A stretch of DNA of 64,000 nucleotides, from positions 1,178,001 to 1,242,000 of the forward strand of contig NZ_PJBJ01000030.1 in assembly GCF_002836475.1 (NCBI RefSeq), read 5' to 3'. Under the pieces are notes generated by a model. The model did no database searches and had not been told where the DNA came from. It saw only the letters and a program-made list of their open reading frames with translations. This stretch comes from Flavobacterium sp. ALD4. Lineage in GTDB: Bacteria; Bacteroidota; Bacteroidia; Flavobacteriales; Flavobacteriaceae. Below, piece after piece: positions 1 through 9,681 of this stretch. How positions within the stretch are numbered: the stretch's first letter is position 1; each line of letters starts with the position of its first letter. A program made the translations under genes and the position numbers.

Positions 1-273
1 TCAGTTGCGCCACCACTTTTGTTTGTTTGTGGCATGGTAACCTACGCCTTAATATATAAGGGAGTAACAGCATTAATGAGCGATATGCCAATGGTGGTTG
101 TGCCATTATCGTTATCTGTAATTGAAATAGCGTTTGGTATTTTGTTCCTAGCGGGCTTTTTTATAATGAAGTTGGGTATCTACCGCAACTATCCATGGCT
201 CTATGCTAAATTGTTAAATATATCTCAGCCCTACAAAAAAACTGTTTTAATGTATAAATCGAAATCATTATGA
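1..273 (+). CDS. dabB: DabB-type proton-conducting membrane subunit, C-terminal end (partial)
   Basis: The gene enters from outside the window; the frame is open from base 1 and about 90 residues are visible. They hold two hydrophobic segments and a basic tail, as at the C-terminus of NuoL/MrpA-like antiporter subunits. The stop overlaps the ATG of the next gene (ATGA at 270-273), so the two are translationally coupled. The downstream gene is dabA (DUF2309), whose established partner is the NuoL-like DabB. Together they form the DAB inorganic-carbon pump, in which proton flow through DabB is thought to drive CO2 hydration by DabA. The name rests mostly on this partner, since the diagnostic antiporter core lies outside the window. 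Confidence 0.75.
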   Translation, partial: SVAPPLLFVCGMVTYALIYKGVTALMSDMPMVVVPLSLSVIEIAFGILFLAGFFIMKLGIYRNYPWLYAKLLNISQPYKKTVLMYKSKSL

Positions 274-2639
274 TAAATCTAACCATTAAAAAAAGTATCG
301 AAGAAGCATCTCAAGTCGTAGGAAAGACATGGCCTTTGTACTCTTTTGTAACTTCGAATCCGTTATCAGGTTATGAGCGAATGCCTTTTGAAAAAGCAGT
401 AAATCAGGCAGGAAAATTTCTTAATGCTAATGTGTTTCCAGAATCTACGTTATTCCGTCAAGCATGGGAAAAGGGTGAAATTGATGAAAAGGTACTTTTG
501 AAATCACTTGGAGAAAACCAACTTTTAGAAACTCCCGAGTACTATTTACAACAAATGGCCTCTCATAAAAAAAGCGATGCTAAAAACAGTCATCATGATT
601 TAGATAGAATCATGGCGAAATGGCTGGCCGCCTTTATGGATGAAGGTTTGGCAGAATGGGAAATGCCCAATAAAAGCGAAGGGTTTTATAGTGCTTGGCG
701 CAAACTGGCGGTATATGATAATGATATGCCTAAAATGGTTATTGGAGACATCCCAAAAACAAAGACCGAGGCACTAGATACAGTAATGAACGGGTATTCC
801 TCAAATGATTTTACTAAAATATTTACATGGCACTTAGCCGCATTACCGGGCTGGACGGGATATATAAATTATCGAACTACATATCACTCAGAGTGGCAAC
901 AAGAATATCCTATAACATTAGAAGATTATCTCGCAGTTAGACTGTGGGTGGCTAAAGAAATAGATGCTGAAATTTATCCGGAAGACAATGATACTTCAAC
1001 CATCTCATCGCTATCGAAGCTACAATACATTTGGTTAAAAGCATGGGAAAAAAGCTGGCAAAAAGAACTTATAAAAGTATTAGATAGCAAACAGATAAGT
1101 ACCCCAACAACCAAAAAAAAAGAACGAGTTCCAGATGCTCAAATGGTGTTTTGTATTGATACTCGATCAGAGTTAATACGAAGACATGTAGAGAATAAAG
1201 GGCATTATGAAACTTTTGGATATGCAGGTTTTTTTGGAATTGCGATGGATTATGAAGATTTAAAAGATGGATTAATACGCAAATCGTGTCCGCCTATTTT
1301 AAACTCTGCCTACCATGTTTCAGAAGTTCCGCAGGAGGGTCACACTGAAAAAGTGCAAGCATATAAGCAAAAAAATGCCGTTTCAAACTTTAAGGAATAT
1401 TTTCTAAAAAGAATGAAAAACATGCTTCCTTCGGCCTTTGGGTATGTTGAAGGCGCTGGACTCTTTTACGGAATGTCTTTAATAGCAAGAACACTGGTGC
1501 CGGGGCATTTATATCGGTTTAATAAGAATAATACAACGGCGTACGAATCTATTTGTGAACCGCAGATTGGGAACACAGACGCCGCCGAAAAGACGCATCT
1601 TGATATTCCTTTGGCAGAAAAGGTAGCGATTGTAAAAGGCGCTTTTGATTTAATGGGATGGGAAAAACTTGCCCCTTTAGTACTTTTTATAGGTCATGGA
1701 AGCCACTCTGCAAACAATCCTTTTGGGTCCAGTTTAGACTGCGGAGCCTGTGCTGCAAGTCCTGGTAGGCATAATGCAAGGATGCTAGCTACAATAGCAA
1801 ATATCCTAGAAGTGCAACAAGCCTTGAAAGAGAATCACAACATTGAAATTCCAGCCAGTACCATTTTTATTGGAGGAGAACACAATACCACTACAGATGA
1901 GATATTGCTTTTCGACTCAGAGATTCCAGACTCCCATAAAGACCAATTGCAAAAATTGAAATTAAATTTACTAAAAACGCAACAAACGGCAACTCAAGAA
2001 AGGCTGGCCGTTGCCAATAATAGTGTTTCTTTTGCTAGTGAAAAAGCAAATAATTGGAGCGAAACCAGACCTGAGTGGGGCTTGGCTAAAAATGCAGGCT
2101 TTATTGTTGGGTCGCGAGAATTAACAAAACAGAATAATCTGGACGGACGTTGCTTTCTACATTCTTATAATTGGGAAAAAGATAAAAGCGGGAAAGCACT
2201 TGAAGCCATCATGCAAGGACCCATGGTCGTAACCCAGTGGATAAACAACCACTATTATTTTTCAACTGTTGATAATGTCGTTTTTGGCGGGGGGTCGAAA
2301 ATAACCCATAATATCACTGGCAAATTTGCTGTGTTGCAAGGGAATGGAGGGGACATAAAAATGGGGCTTCCTCTTCAGTCGGTAATGGAATCAGACGTAG
2401 AAATGTATCATCAGCCACTGCGATTATCCGTGGTTATACACGCGCCAGTATCGAGAGTGTCAGAAATACTTTTAAGGAACGAACATCTCAAAAACTTACT
2501 TGATAATGAGTGGATTTACTTAATGGTTATGGACCCACTAGATGGGAATAAAATACATAATTATCAACAAAATCTCAATTGGGATTCGACTAGTCAAAAA
2601 AGCATGACTAGCAATGTAATCGAAATGATGACTGCTTAG
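270..2639 (+). CDS. dabA: DabA-type inorganic carbon transporter subunit (DUF2309)
   Basis: This 789-residue protein belongs to the DUF2309/UPF0753 family. In the DAB complex it is the peripheral subunit with a beta-carbonic-anhydrase-like zinc site, converting CO2 to bicarbonate one way using energy from DabB. The zinc-site residues are visible: Cys295 and Asp297 in MVFCIDTRSE, His476 in FIGHGSHSANNP and Cys491 in LDCGACAASPGRHNA. The 15-residue His-to-Cys spacing matches what I recall of the characterised Halothiobacillus protein. The start is fixed by the ATGA overlap with dabB, and a strong terminator follows at once, so this is the last gene of the operon. In a heterotroph the likely role is bicarbonate supply for anaplerotic carboxylation under low CO2; that role is inference. 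Confidence 0.92.
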   Translation: MINLTIKKSIEEASQVVGKTWPLYSFVTSNPLSGYERMPFEKAVNQAGKFLNANVFPESTLFRQAWEKGEIDEKVLLKSLGENQLLETPEYYLQQMASHKKSDAKNSHHDLDRIMAKWLAAFMDEGLAEWEMPNKSEGFYSAWRKLAVYDNDMPKMVIGDIPKTKTEALDTVMNGYSSNDFTKIFTWHLAALPGWTGYINYRTTYHSEWQQEYPITLEDYLAVRLWVAKEIDAEIYPEDNDTSTISSLSKLQYIWLKAWEKSWQKELIKVLDSKQISTPTTKKKERVPDAQMVFCIDTRSELIRRHVENKGHYETFGYAGFFGIAMDYEDLKDGLIRKSCPPILNSAYHVSEVPQEGHTEKVQAYKQKNAVSNFKEYFLKRMKNMLPSAFGYVEGAGLFYGMSLIARTLVPGHLYRFNKNNTTAYESICEPQIGNTDAAEKTHLDIPLAEKVAIVKGAFDLMGWEKLAPLVLFIGHGSHSANNPFGSSLDCGACAASPGRHNARMLATIANILEVQQALKENHNIEIPASTIFIGGEHNTTTDEILLFDSEIPDSHKDQLQKLKLNLLKTQQTATQERLAVANNSVSFASEKANNWSETRPEWGLAKNAGFIVGSRELTKQNNLDGRCFLHSYNWEKDKSGKALEAIMQGPMVVTQWINNHYYFSTVDNVVFGGGSKITHNITGKFAVLQGNGGDIKMGLPLQSVMESDVEMYHQPLRLSVVIHAPVSRVSEILLRNEHLKNLLDNEWIYLMVMDPLDGNKIHNYQQNLNWDSTSQKSMTSNVIEMMTA

Positions 2640-2657
2640 TAGTTTGCTATCAAACAA

Positions 2658-2700
2658 AGAAAGCTGTTTCGTAATTCACGAAACAGCTTTCTTGTTTTTA
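2658..2700 (+). terminator. Rho-independent terminator after dabA
   Basis: A perfect 15-bp stem (2658-2672 with 2678-2692) around a 5-base loop is followed by a T-rich tract. It lies 19 bases after the dabA stop. Confidence 0.9.
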
Positions 2701-3047
2701 CCACGCCTTCTTTTGAGAAAGGAGCCAAAATAGTTATCTTGAAGTTTATGAATTCTAAGGAAAAAAACTATTTTTTTTAGGTTTTATTTTTCAGAAGGTA
2801 TAAAATTGAAAACACTTCTAAATCCTAATTTGTAATTTTAATTTGATCTCTGTCAAACATAATAATTCTATTTATATTTCTTGTGATTGTTGATAACTTA
2901 GCTATTTATTTACCCTAAAAAAACCTAAATTTGAAGTTCTATTTTTGTGATTACTTCTAATTTTAAAGTGTTTAAAACCAGTTAAATACACAGTCGAGAT
3001 CCGAAGGATTTAGGCTTCCCGTAAATTGCGGGACTGGAATGAGGCCT
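2701..3047. other. Intergenic region between dabA and dnaE
   Basis: No coding potential is visible. A -7 element TAAATTTG lies at 2926-2933, a plausible dnaE promoter although its -33 region is weak. The 16-base word AGATCCGAAGGATTTA at 2997-3012 recurs at 12774-12789 in another intergenic region. Just before dnaE the words CCCG and CGGG at 3019-3031 could form a small hairpin. Confidence 0.4.
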
Positions 3048-6000
3048 ATGTACTTAATATTCGATACCGAAACTACAGGATTGCCAAAGCGTTGGGATGC
3101 ACCCATCACTGATACTGACAACTGGCCACGTTGTATACAAATCGCATGGCAGTTGCATGATGATATGGGGAAACTCCTCGAACATCAGGATTATTTGGTA
3201 AAACCCGATGGATTTAATATTCCTTATGATGCGGAGCGAATTCACGGCATTTCGACTGAATTAGCAGCAGAAAACGGAATCTCCTTAGCGGCCGTTTTGG
3301 AGAAATTCAATGAGGCGATGGGTAAGGCTAAATTCATTGTAGGTCAGAATCTAGGTTTCGACCTGAATATTATGGGTTCTGAATTTCATCGTTTGGGATT
3401 AGAGAGCCAAATGAGTAAAATGCCCGTTCTTGATACCTGTACAGAAGTCACTGCCTCGTTATTAAAATTACCTGGAGGTCGTGGAGGACGATTTAAATTA
3501 CCAACGTTAACCGAATTACATAGTTTTCTTTTTAATAAAGCATTTGGCGAAGCGCATAACGCGACCGCCGATGTTGAGGCTACGACACGTTGTTTCTTGG
3601 AATTGATTCGCAGAGAGAATTATACTAAAGAGCAACTCGATGTCCCTGCTGGTTATTTCCAGGAATTCCAAAATAAGAATCCAAGAGAGACTACTCTTAT
3701 AGGTTTAAAGCATATCAATTTAAAAGAGGCTTCTGATGCAATCCGTCAGCAGTTTGGAGAAAAACAAACGGCTACGGTTTCGAAGGCAAAGCTTTCAGAA
3801 AATAAAAAAGTACTGGTTGATACAGACTTTGTACATCTACATAACCATACCCAATTCTCTGTTTTACAATCGACAATAAGTATTCCGCAGCTTGTTAAAG
3901 CGGCTTCAAAGGAAAAAATGCCTGCTGTTGCTATGACAGATCATGCGAACTTGATGGGTGCTTTCCACTTTGTTCGTGATATCTTAAACCATAATAAAGC
4001 GGCTGAAGCGAAAAACGCAGCATTAATCGAAAACGGTGAAGAACCGACAGAGGTGCCCATGAAACCTATTGTAGGTTGCGAGTTTTATGTTTGTGAGAAT
4101 CATAAAGACAAAACTCGTAAAGACAACGGATACCAAATAGTACTTTTGGCGAAGACCAAAAAAGGCTATCATAATTTGGCTAAAATGTCTTCAATAGCCT
4201 ACACTCAGGGTTTTTATTATGTGCCCAGAATTGACAGGAAAGTTATTCAGCAATACAAGGAAGATATCATTGTGTTGTCTGGAAATCTAAATGGAGAAAT
4301 CCCGAATAAGATTTTAAACCTTGGTGAAAACCAAGCAGAAGAAGCCCTGTTGTGGTGGAAGGAAGAGTTCAAGGAAGACTTCTATATGGAGGTGATGCGT
4401 CACAATCAAGAGGATGAAAACAGAGTTAATACCACCTTGATTTCTTTGGCAAGAAAACACGAAGTGAAAATAGTAGCTACTAATAACACTTTTTATATAG
4501 ACAAAGGAAATGCGAATGCACACGATATTTTGCTGTGTGTGCGCGAAGGTGAAAAACAAACGACGCCAATAGGTCGTGGTCGTGGCTATCGGTACGGTTT
4601 GCCTAATCAGGAATATTATTTCAAGACAGGGGAGGAGATGAAAAAGCTCTTTACTGACTTGCCTGAAGCGATTTGGAATTTAGCGGAAATCGTGGATAAA
4701 ATTGAAATATACAATTTGGCGCGGGAGGTTTTATTACCCAAATTTGATATTCCAGAGGAGTTTTTTGTTGTAGAAGATAGTGTTGATGGAGGAGTTCGTG
4801 GAGAAAATGCATATTTGCGACATCTTACTTACGAAGGAGCAAATAGAAGGTATCCTGAAATTACAGAAGTGATTAGGGAACGTTTGGATTTTGAATTACT
4901 GACTATTTCTAACTCTGGTTATCCGGGATATTTCCTGATTGTACAGGATCTTATTGCCGAAGCCCGAAGTATGGGCGTTTCGGTAGGACCAGGGCGTGGA
5001 TCAGCTGCAGGGTCTGTAGTGGCCTATTGTTTGAAAATTACAAACATTGACCCTTTGATGTATAACCTGCTTTTTGAGCGTTTCTTGAATCCCGATCGTG
5101 TGTCGTTACCCGATATTGATATCGATTTTGATGACGAAGGGCGAAGCAGTGTAATGGATTATGTGATTAGAAAATACGGATCAAAACAGGTAGCGCAAAT
5201 TATCACATATGGTAAAATGGCCACTAAATCGGCGATTCGAGATACAGCGCGTGTACTGGATTTGCCTTTGTTTGAAGCAGATAAAATAGCAAAATTAATT
5301 CCGGGGATGATGCCTGGAAAATGGAATTTGGCCCGATTTTTAAGTGAAGACGAAGCCTTAATAAGAAAAGCAGTTCGTCCGGAAGAGTACGATAAGATTA
5401 AAGAATTAATCGCTCTGGCCGGAGAAGACGATTTAGGGGGCGAAACTATTCAGCAAGCAAAAGTGTTGGAAGGGAATTTAAGAAACACGGGAATACATGC
5501 CTGTGGGGTGATCATTACGCCAAGTGATATTACTGATTTTGTTCCTGTAGCTACCGCCAAAGATTCGGACTTGTATGTGACGCAGTTTGATAACTCGGTG
5601 GTAGAAACAGCTGGGTTGTTAAAAATGGACTTCTTAGGGTTAAAAACTCTTACCCTTATAAAAGACACGGTTAAATTAGTAAAATACAGAAACGGCATCG
5701 ATCTCGATCCAGATGCGTTTCCTATAGATGATTTAAAAACATACGAGCTTTTTCAACGGGGAGAAACGGTAGGGATTTTTCAATATGAATCTGCGGGAAT
5801 GCAGAAATACATGAAGGAATTGAAGCCAACCGTTTTCCCGGATTTAATTGCCATGAATGCTTTATATCGTCCAGGGCCAATTGCTTATATTCCGAGTTTT
5901 GTAAAAAGGAAAAATGGGGAAGAGGAAATTATTTATGATCTTGAGGCCTGTGAAGAGTTATTGAAAGATACCTATGGGATCACTGTTTATCAAGAACAGG

Positions 6001-7586
6001 TGATGCTTTTGTCTCAAAAATTAGCTGATTTCTCAAAGGGTGATGCCGATGTTTTGCGTAAAGCGATGGGAAAGAAGCAAAAAGATGTCTTGGATAAAAT
6101 GAAGCCTAAATTCATTAGTCAGGCTATGGCCAAGGGGCATCCAGAAGACAAGCTAGAAAAAATATGGAAAGACTGGGAAGCCTTTGCTGAATACGCCTTT
6201 AATAAGTCGCACTCTACCTGTTATGCATGGATTGCCTATCAAACAGCTTATTTAAAAGCCAATTACCCTGCTGAATATATGGCTGCGGTATTGTCTAATA
6301 ACATGAGTGACATCAAGCAGGTTTCTTTTTTTATGGAGGAATGCAAGCGAATGGGACTTGAAGTATTAGGACCAGATGTAAATGAGTCCCACTATAAATT
6401 TACTGTAAACGATAATTATGCGGTCCGTTTTGGAATGGGAGCGATTAAAGGAGTGGGGGCAGGAGCAGTAGCGACCATTGTTCAAAACAGAAAAGACGGG
6501 AAGTACAAATCGGTATTTGACTTGACCAAACGTATTGATTTGCGAGCGGCCAATAAAAAAGCATTGGAAAACTTAATTCTAGCTGGTGGTTTTGATTCCT
6601 TTTCGGGAACCTTGCGTTCTCAGTATTTTCATGATGACGGCGATGGAATTACCTTTTATGAAAAAGCGATAAGGTATGGCGCTAAGTTTCAAGAAAATGA
6701 GAACTCGTCTCAGGTGAGTTTGTTCGGTGAAAGTAGTGATGTTCAAATTGCTGAGCCGGTCATCCCTCCTTGTGAAGACTGGAGCACCATGGAAAAACTG
6801 GCTAAAGAGAAAGAGGTCGTGGGAATATATATATCAGGACATCCATTAGATGATTACAAATTTGAGATGAAGTATTTTTGTAATGCCAAGCTCGAGGCAC
6901 TGAGGAGCTTAGAGCTAAATGTGGGTAAGAACTTGACCTTCGGCGGAATTATAAATGACGTACAGCATAGGGTGGCTAAAAACGGAAAAGGCTGGGGAAT
7001 ATTCACCTTAGAAGGATATGATGAAAGCTATGAGTTTAAGATCTTTGGAGAGGAATATCTTAAGTTCCGTCATTTCTTTATTCAAAACAATTTTACCTAT
7101 ATGAAAGTATTGGTCAAAGAGGGATGGGTCAACCAGGATACCGGTAAAAAAAGTGAACCAAGGATACAGTTCATGTTGGTGCAATATTTACAGGACGTAT
7201 TGGATGATTTTGCAAAGAAGCTGATTGTATTGCTCAATATAAGTGATCTTGATCCTGATTTTATCCATAAGTTGGGGCATCTTTTTTTCGAAAATAAAGG
7301 AGATAATCTGGTGACTTTTGAAATCATGGAATTAGAAAAAGTCAAAAAAATAATGGAAGCTGAGCGAATTGTCATTGAAAAGGAATCAGACGATTTTATT
7401 GATGAAAATGATACGCTGGAGGTCTCTGAATCGATAGAACCAGAAGCTGCTGCCGCCGTTGTCGAAGTGGAGGAAATTAAAGTGGTTACTAAATTAACGA
7501 TGGCTAGCAGAAAACTGAAAATAAAAATTTCAAATGAGTTGCTGATGGAATTAGAGAAAATGCAGATTAATTTTAAGCTGAATTAG
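3048..7586 (+). CDS. dnaE: DNA polymerase III alpha subunit with fused N-terminal 3'-5' exonuclease
   Basis: This 1512-residue protein is the replicative polymerase. Residues about 1-205 are a DnaQ-like exonuclease: FDTETTGLP at the start and HNATADVEATTRCF near residue 170 provide the DEDD-type acidic residues. A PHP domain begins near residue 262 (LHNHTQFSVL, MTDHANLMGA). The polymerase palm follows with GPGRGSAAGSVVAYCLK and the catalytic PDIDIDFDDEGR near residue 690, then helix-hairpin-helix (IKGVGAGAV) and OB-fold regions near 1090-1400. The exonuclease fusion is normal in Bacteroidota, where proofreading is built into the alpha chain. An ATG nine bases upstream (3039) is possible, but MYLIFDTETTG is the better family start. 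The C-terminal 100 residues are acidic and probably flexible. Confidence 0.97.
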   Translation: MYLIFDTETTGLPKRWDAPITDTDNWPRCIQIAWQLHDDMGKLLEHQDYLVKPDGFNIPYDAERIHGISTELAAENGISLAAVLEKFNEAMGKAKFIVGQNLGFDLNIMGSEFHRLGLESQMSKMPVLDTCTEVTASLLKLPGGRGGRFKLPTLTELHSFLFNKAFGEAHNATADVEATTRCFLELIRRENYTKEQLDVPAGYFQEFQNKNPRETTLIGLKHINLKEASDAIRQQFGEKQTATVSKAKLSENKKVLVDTDFVHLHNHTQFSVLQSTISIPQLVKAASKEKMPAVAMTDHANLMGAFHFVRDILNHNKAAEAKNAALIENGEEPTEVPMKPIVGCEFYVCENHKDKTRKDNGYQIVLLAKTKKGYHNLAKMSSIAYTQGFYYVPRIDRKVIQQYKEDIIVLSGNLNGEIPNKILNLGENQAEEALLWWKEEFKEDFYMEVMRHNQEDENRVNTTLISLARKHEVKIVATNNTFYIDKGNANAHDILLCVREGEKQTTPIGRGRGYRYGLPNQEYYFKTGEEMKKLFTDLPEAIWNLAEIVDKIEIYNLAREVLLPKFDIPEEFFVVEDSVDGGVRGENAYLRHLTYEGANRRYPEITEVIRERLDFELLTISNSGYPGYFLIVQDLIAEARSMGVSVGPGRGSAAGSVVAYCLKITNIDPLMYNLLFERFLNPDRVSLPDIDIDFDDEGRSSVMDYVIRKYGSKQVAQIITYGKMATKSAIRDTARVLDLPLFEADKIAKLIPGMMPGKWNLARFLSEDEALIRKAVRPEEYDKIKELIALAGEDDLGGETIQQAKVLEGNLRNTGIHACGVIITPSDITDFVPVATAKDSDLYVTQFDNSVVETAGLLKMDFLGLKTLTLIKDTVKLVKYRNGIDLDPDAFPIDDLKTYELFQRGETVGIFQYESAGMQKYMKELKPTVFPDLIAMNALYRPGPIAYIPSFVKRKNGEEEIIYDLEACEELLKDTYGITVYQEQVMLLSQKLADFSKGDADVLRKAMGKKQKDVLDKMKPKFISQAMAKGHPEDKLEKIWKDWEAFAEYAFNKSHSTCYAWIAYQTAYLKANYPAEYMAAVLSNNMSDIKQVSFFMEECKRMGLEVLGPDVNESHYKFTVNDNYAVRFGMGAIKGVGAGAVATIVQNRKDGKYKSVFDLTKRIDLRAANKKALENLILAGGFDSFSGTLRSQYFHDDGDGITFYEKAIRYGAKFQENENSSQVSLFGESSDVQIAEPVIPPCEDWSTMEKLAKEKEVVGIYISGHPLDDYKFEMKYFCNAKLEALRSLELNVGKNLTFGGIINDVQHRVAKNGKGWGIFTLEGYDESYEFKIFGEEYLKFRHFFIQNNFTYMKVLVKEGWVNQDTGKKSEPRIQFMLVQYLQDVLDDFAKKLIVLLNISDLDPDFIHKLGHLFFENKGDNLVTFEIMELEKVKKIMEAERIVIEKESDDFIDENDTLEVSESIEPEAAAAVVEVEEIKVVTKLTMASRKLKIKISNELLMELEKMQINFKLN

Positions 7587-7645
7587 ATCAGATGTATGTA
7601 GAGTCGCATAAATAGTCGTCAGAACTGACCGCTACAACGTTTAAA

Positions 7646-7681
7646 GAACGTCCTTTTCATCAATGAAATCGACGTTTTTTT
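7646..7681 (+). terminator. Terminator after dnaE
   Basis: Paired arms AACGTC and GACGTT, with inner pairing of TTTCAT and ATGAAA around a short loop, are followed by seven T. It lies about 60 bases after the dnaE stop. Confidence 0.8.
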
Positions 7682-7818
7682 GTGGTTTGGAGCTGTTTTT
7701 TTTACCTACAGCAGTTGTTGTCGTTGTGTAACTAACTGATTTTTATATGCATGTATCATAGTTTGTTTTATAGCGCAATTTTTTAAAAAATACCGAATTA
7801 ATATACAGGAAAATCGTG

Positions 7819-7826
7819 TAGTTTTG
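7819..7826 (+). promoter_or_regulatory. -7 promoter element TAGTTTTG for the barrel protein
   Basis: The box matches TAnnTTTG and sits 24 bases before the ATG at 7851. It overlaps the longer ORF start at 7824, which argues against that start. Confidence 0.55.
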
Positions 7827-7850
7827 GTGGTGGTAAAAAAATTAAAAATC

Positions 7851-8819
7851 ATGAAAAAAAACCTATTTCTATTAGGATTAATGGCGTGCTCGATGACAAT
7901 GATGGGGCAAATTGACAAAAAAGAAAGCAAGACGGAAAACTGGTATTTTAAATTAGGGGGGTCTTATTTTACACAAACGGCTTCAACGGAATTTCCGGAT
8001 GTTGGAGGTCAATTACCAAATAGAGATGTATATCAAGGTACTATGTCTAGTAACAAATTGGTTTCTCGAGAAAGTGTAACTGGATCTTTCGGAGAGGGTT
8101 TTAGAGGTGGCTTGACAGCTGGTTACCGTTTTTCCACTCGTTTAGGAGTGGAGATGGGAGTGAATTACTATATTGGTAACTCTAAAACAATGGCTCAAAC
8201 AACAAATAGGCTTATTTCATATGACCCAAAGACTACCGCAGCTACTTATGTGAGCTTTACTGCTGAAGGGCAAATTAAAGCATTAGATTTAGCTCCTGCT
8301 GTAGTTTTGTTTTTAGGAGAAGTTAATGGTTTTGAGCCATACACTAAGGTTGGGATTATTATGCCAGTTCACGGTACGTTAGCTATTGATACAAATAGAG
8401 ACTATAGAACTTTTGTAGGCGCTACTGAAGTTGCAAATACTGAAGCTTACTCAAAAGATGTAGTTAAACCAAATGCGACAGTTGGTTTTATGTCCGTTTT
8501 AGGAACTTCATACAAATTAGGAAAATACATTTCTGCTTATGCTGAGTTAGAGTACCGTAACTTTACCGTACATGGAAAAACGAAAGAAACTGAAGTTTAT
8601 ACTGAAAATGATGTAGATAAGTTAAATACGTCTACTTCTTTCAGGAAAGCATCATATTCAGCAACCCACAGTGATTATGTGAATAGTTTGAATGGAAGTT
8701 CTAACAATGAAGAGTTTAATAGTGCCGGTTTTGACGAAACAAAACCAAAGGATGAATTAAGTTCGTTTGTTGGAATTAGTGGTTTAGGATTGACTTTAGG
8801 GCTAAAATATAGTTTATAA
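7851..8819 (+). CDS. Outer-membrane beta-barrel protein
   Basis: This 322-residue protein has a signal peptide (MKKNLFLLGLMACSMTMMGQ) followed by alternating hydrophobic/polar strands: GGLTAGYRFSTRLGVEMGVN, a central AYAELEYRNF and a C-terminal strand ending GLTLGLKYSL. The terminal aromatic-containing strand and lack of internal hydrophobic helices suit an 8- to 12-stranded OmpW/OmpA-like barrel. No specific family or ligand is recognised. The gene stands alone between its own promoter box and terminator. The start at 7851 rather than 7824 is set by the signal peptide and by the -7 box at 7819-7826. Confidence 0.75.
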   Translation: MKKNLFLLGLMACSMTMMGQIDKKESKTENWYFKLGGSYFTQTASTEFPDVGGQLPNRDVYQGTMSSNKLVSRESVTGSFGEGFRGGLTAGYRFSTRLGVEMGVNYYIGNSKTMAQTTNRLISYDPKTTAATYVSFTAEGQIKALDLAPAVVLFLGEVNGFEPYTKVGIIMPVHGTLAIDTNRDYRTFVGATEVANTEAYSKDVVKPNATVGFMSVLGTSYKLGKYISAYAELEYRNFTVHGKTKETEVYTENDVDKLNTSTSFRKASYSATHSDYVNSLNGSSNNEEFNSAGFDETKPKDELSSFVGISGLGLTLGLKYSL

Positions 8820-8840
8820 TTACAAAAGAATCATTTTATT

Positions 8841-8876
8841 ACAAGAAAGGCTGCCCGATAAGGCGGCCTTTCTTGT
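8841..8876 (+). terminator. Terminator after the barrel protein
   Basis: The arms ACAAGAAAGGCTGCC and GGCGGCCTTTCTTGT pair with one mismatch around a short loop. It lies 21 bases after the stop; the T-rich tail is part of the right arm. Confidence 0.85.
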
Positions 8877-9119
8877 AATCTGAATGTGATTTTTTGTTGC
8901 TGTTGCGTTTCTGTAGTTCTGAGAGAGGCGGGAGCCTGTGCGATGATCGCTGGAAACGCAGCAAATATTTATGGGATAAAAGGGGCTGACGCTGCGGTAG
9001 CTGGAATAAGTTGTTAATCAATTATAGTATAGTGTAAGGAAAGAGAGGTTAATAACGATTGTCAATGCATTTATAATCAAAACTAATTTGGGAATAGTGT
9101 TTCATTTAGTATAAATGTT
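8877..9119. other. Intergenic region before trxA
   Basis: No gene is supported. Bases 8930-9016 are richer in G and C than the surroundings and contain the pairing words CGCAGC (8957-8962) and GCTGCG (8991-8996), so a structured RNA or decayed repeat is possible. A short open frame there starts inside the upstream terminator and is not credible as a gene. Confidence 0.3.
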
Positions 9120-9127
9120 TAAATTTG
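9120..9127 (+). promoter_or_regulatory. -7 promoter element TAAATTTG for trxA
   Basis: The box matches TAnnTTTG and lies about 50 bases before the trxA ATG. No clear -33 TTG is seen at the usual distance. Confidence 0.5.
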
Positions 9128-9177
9128 TAGTCAAGTTTTGAATGAAATCAGAATTTTAAATTTTAAAAAAAGAAATT

Positions 9178-9495
9178 ATGGCATTAGCAATAACAGATGC
9201 TACTTTTGAAGAAGTAGTTTTGAAATCAGACAAACCAGTGATGGTGGATTTTTGGGCAGCATGGTGTGGGCCTTGTAGAATGGTTGGACCGATTATTGAT
9301 GAATTGGGTACGGAATACGACGGAAAAGTTGTTGTAGGGAAAGTGGATGTAGATGCAAATCAAGAATTTGCTGCAAAATACGGTGTGAGAAACATTCCAA
9401 CGGTATTGATTTTTCATAACGGTGAAGTAGTAGGGAAGCAAGTAGGAGTAGCTCCTAAGCAAACTTACGCAGATAGTTTAGACGCGTTGTTGTAA
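9178..9495 (+). CDS. trxA: Thioredoxin
   Basis: This 105-residue protein has the standard thioredoxin length and fold markers: VMVDFWAAWCGPCRM with redox cysteines 30 and 33, an Asp before the active site, and the cis-proline loop NIPTVLIF. It has no signal peptide, so it is the cytosolic dithiol reductant for ribonucleotide reductase, peroxiredoxins and methionine sulfoxide reductases. It is transcribed alone, between a TAAATTTG box and a terminator. Confidence 0.97.
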   Translation: MALAITDATFEEVVLKSDKPVMVDFWAAWCGPCRMVGPIIDELGTEYDGKVVVGKVDVDANQEFAAKYGVRNIPTVLIFHNGEVVGKQVGVAPKQTYADSLDALL

Positions 9496-9539
9496 TCGGT
9501 AGATTGCGATTTATATAGAATTTTTTACAAATTCAGATT

Positions 9540-9570
9540 AAAGGTTTGGCGCAAGTCAAGCCTTTTTTTG
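9540..9570 (+). terminator. Terminator after trxA
   Basis: The arms AAGGTTTG and CAAGCCTT around GCGCAAGT are followed by a run of T. Confidence 0.75.
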
Positions 9571-9681
9571 TTTTGTCCTGAAAGCGGTCGGGATTGCTTT
9601 AGCTTTTCAATTTAATTCTCTTTTTGTAATCTTGTATTCTTTTAATTTTTAAAGCATTTATTATTTTAATATATTTGAGAT

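Noticed and set aside
3039..3047. Start of dnaE at 3039, giving MRPMYLIFDTETTG
   Set aside because: Homologues begin MYLIFDTETTG, and 3048 gives that start; the upstream ATG adds three unconserved residues.
8839..9021. A 60-residue open frame on the minus strand before trxA
   Set aside because: It begins in a non-coding region and runs into the terminator of the barrel gene; it has no ribosome site and no recognisable domain.
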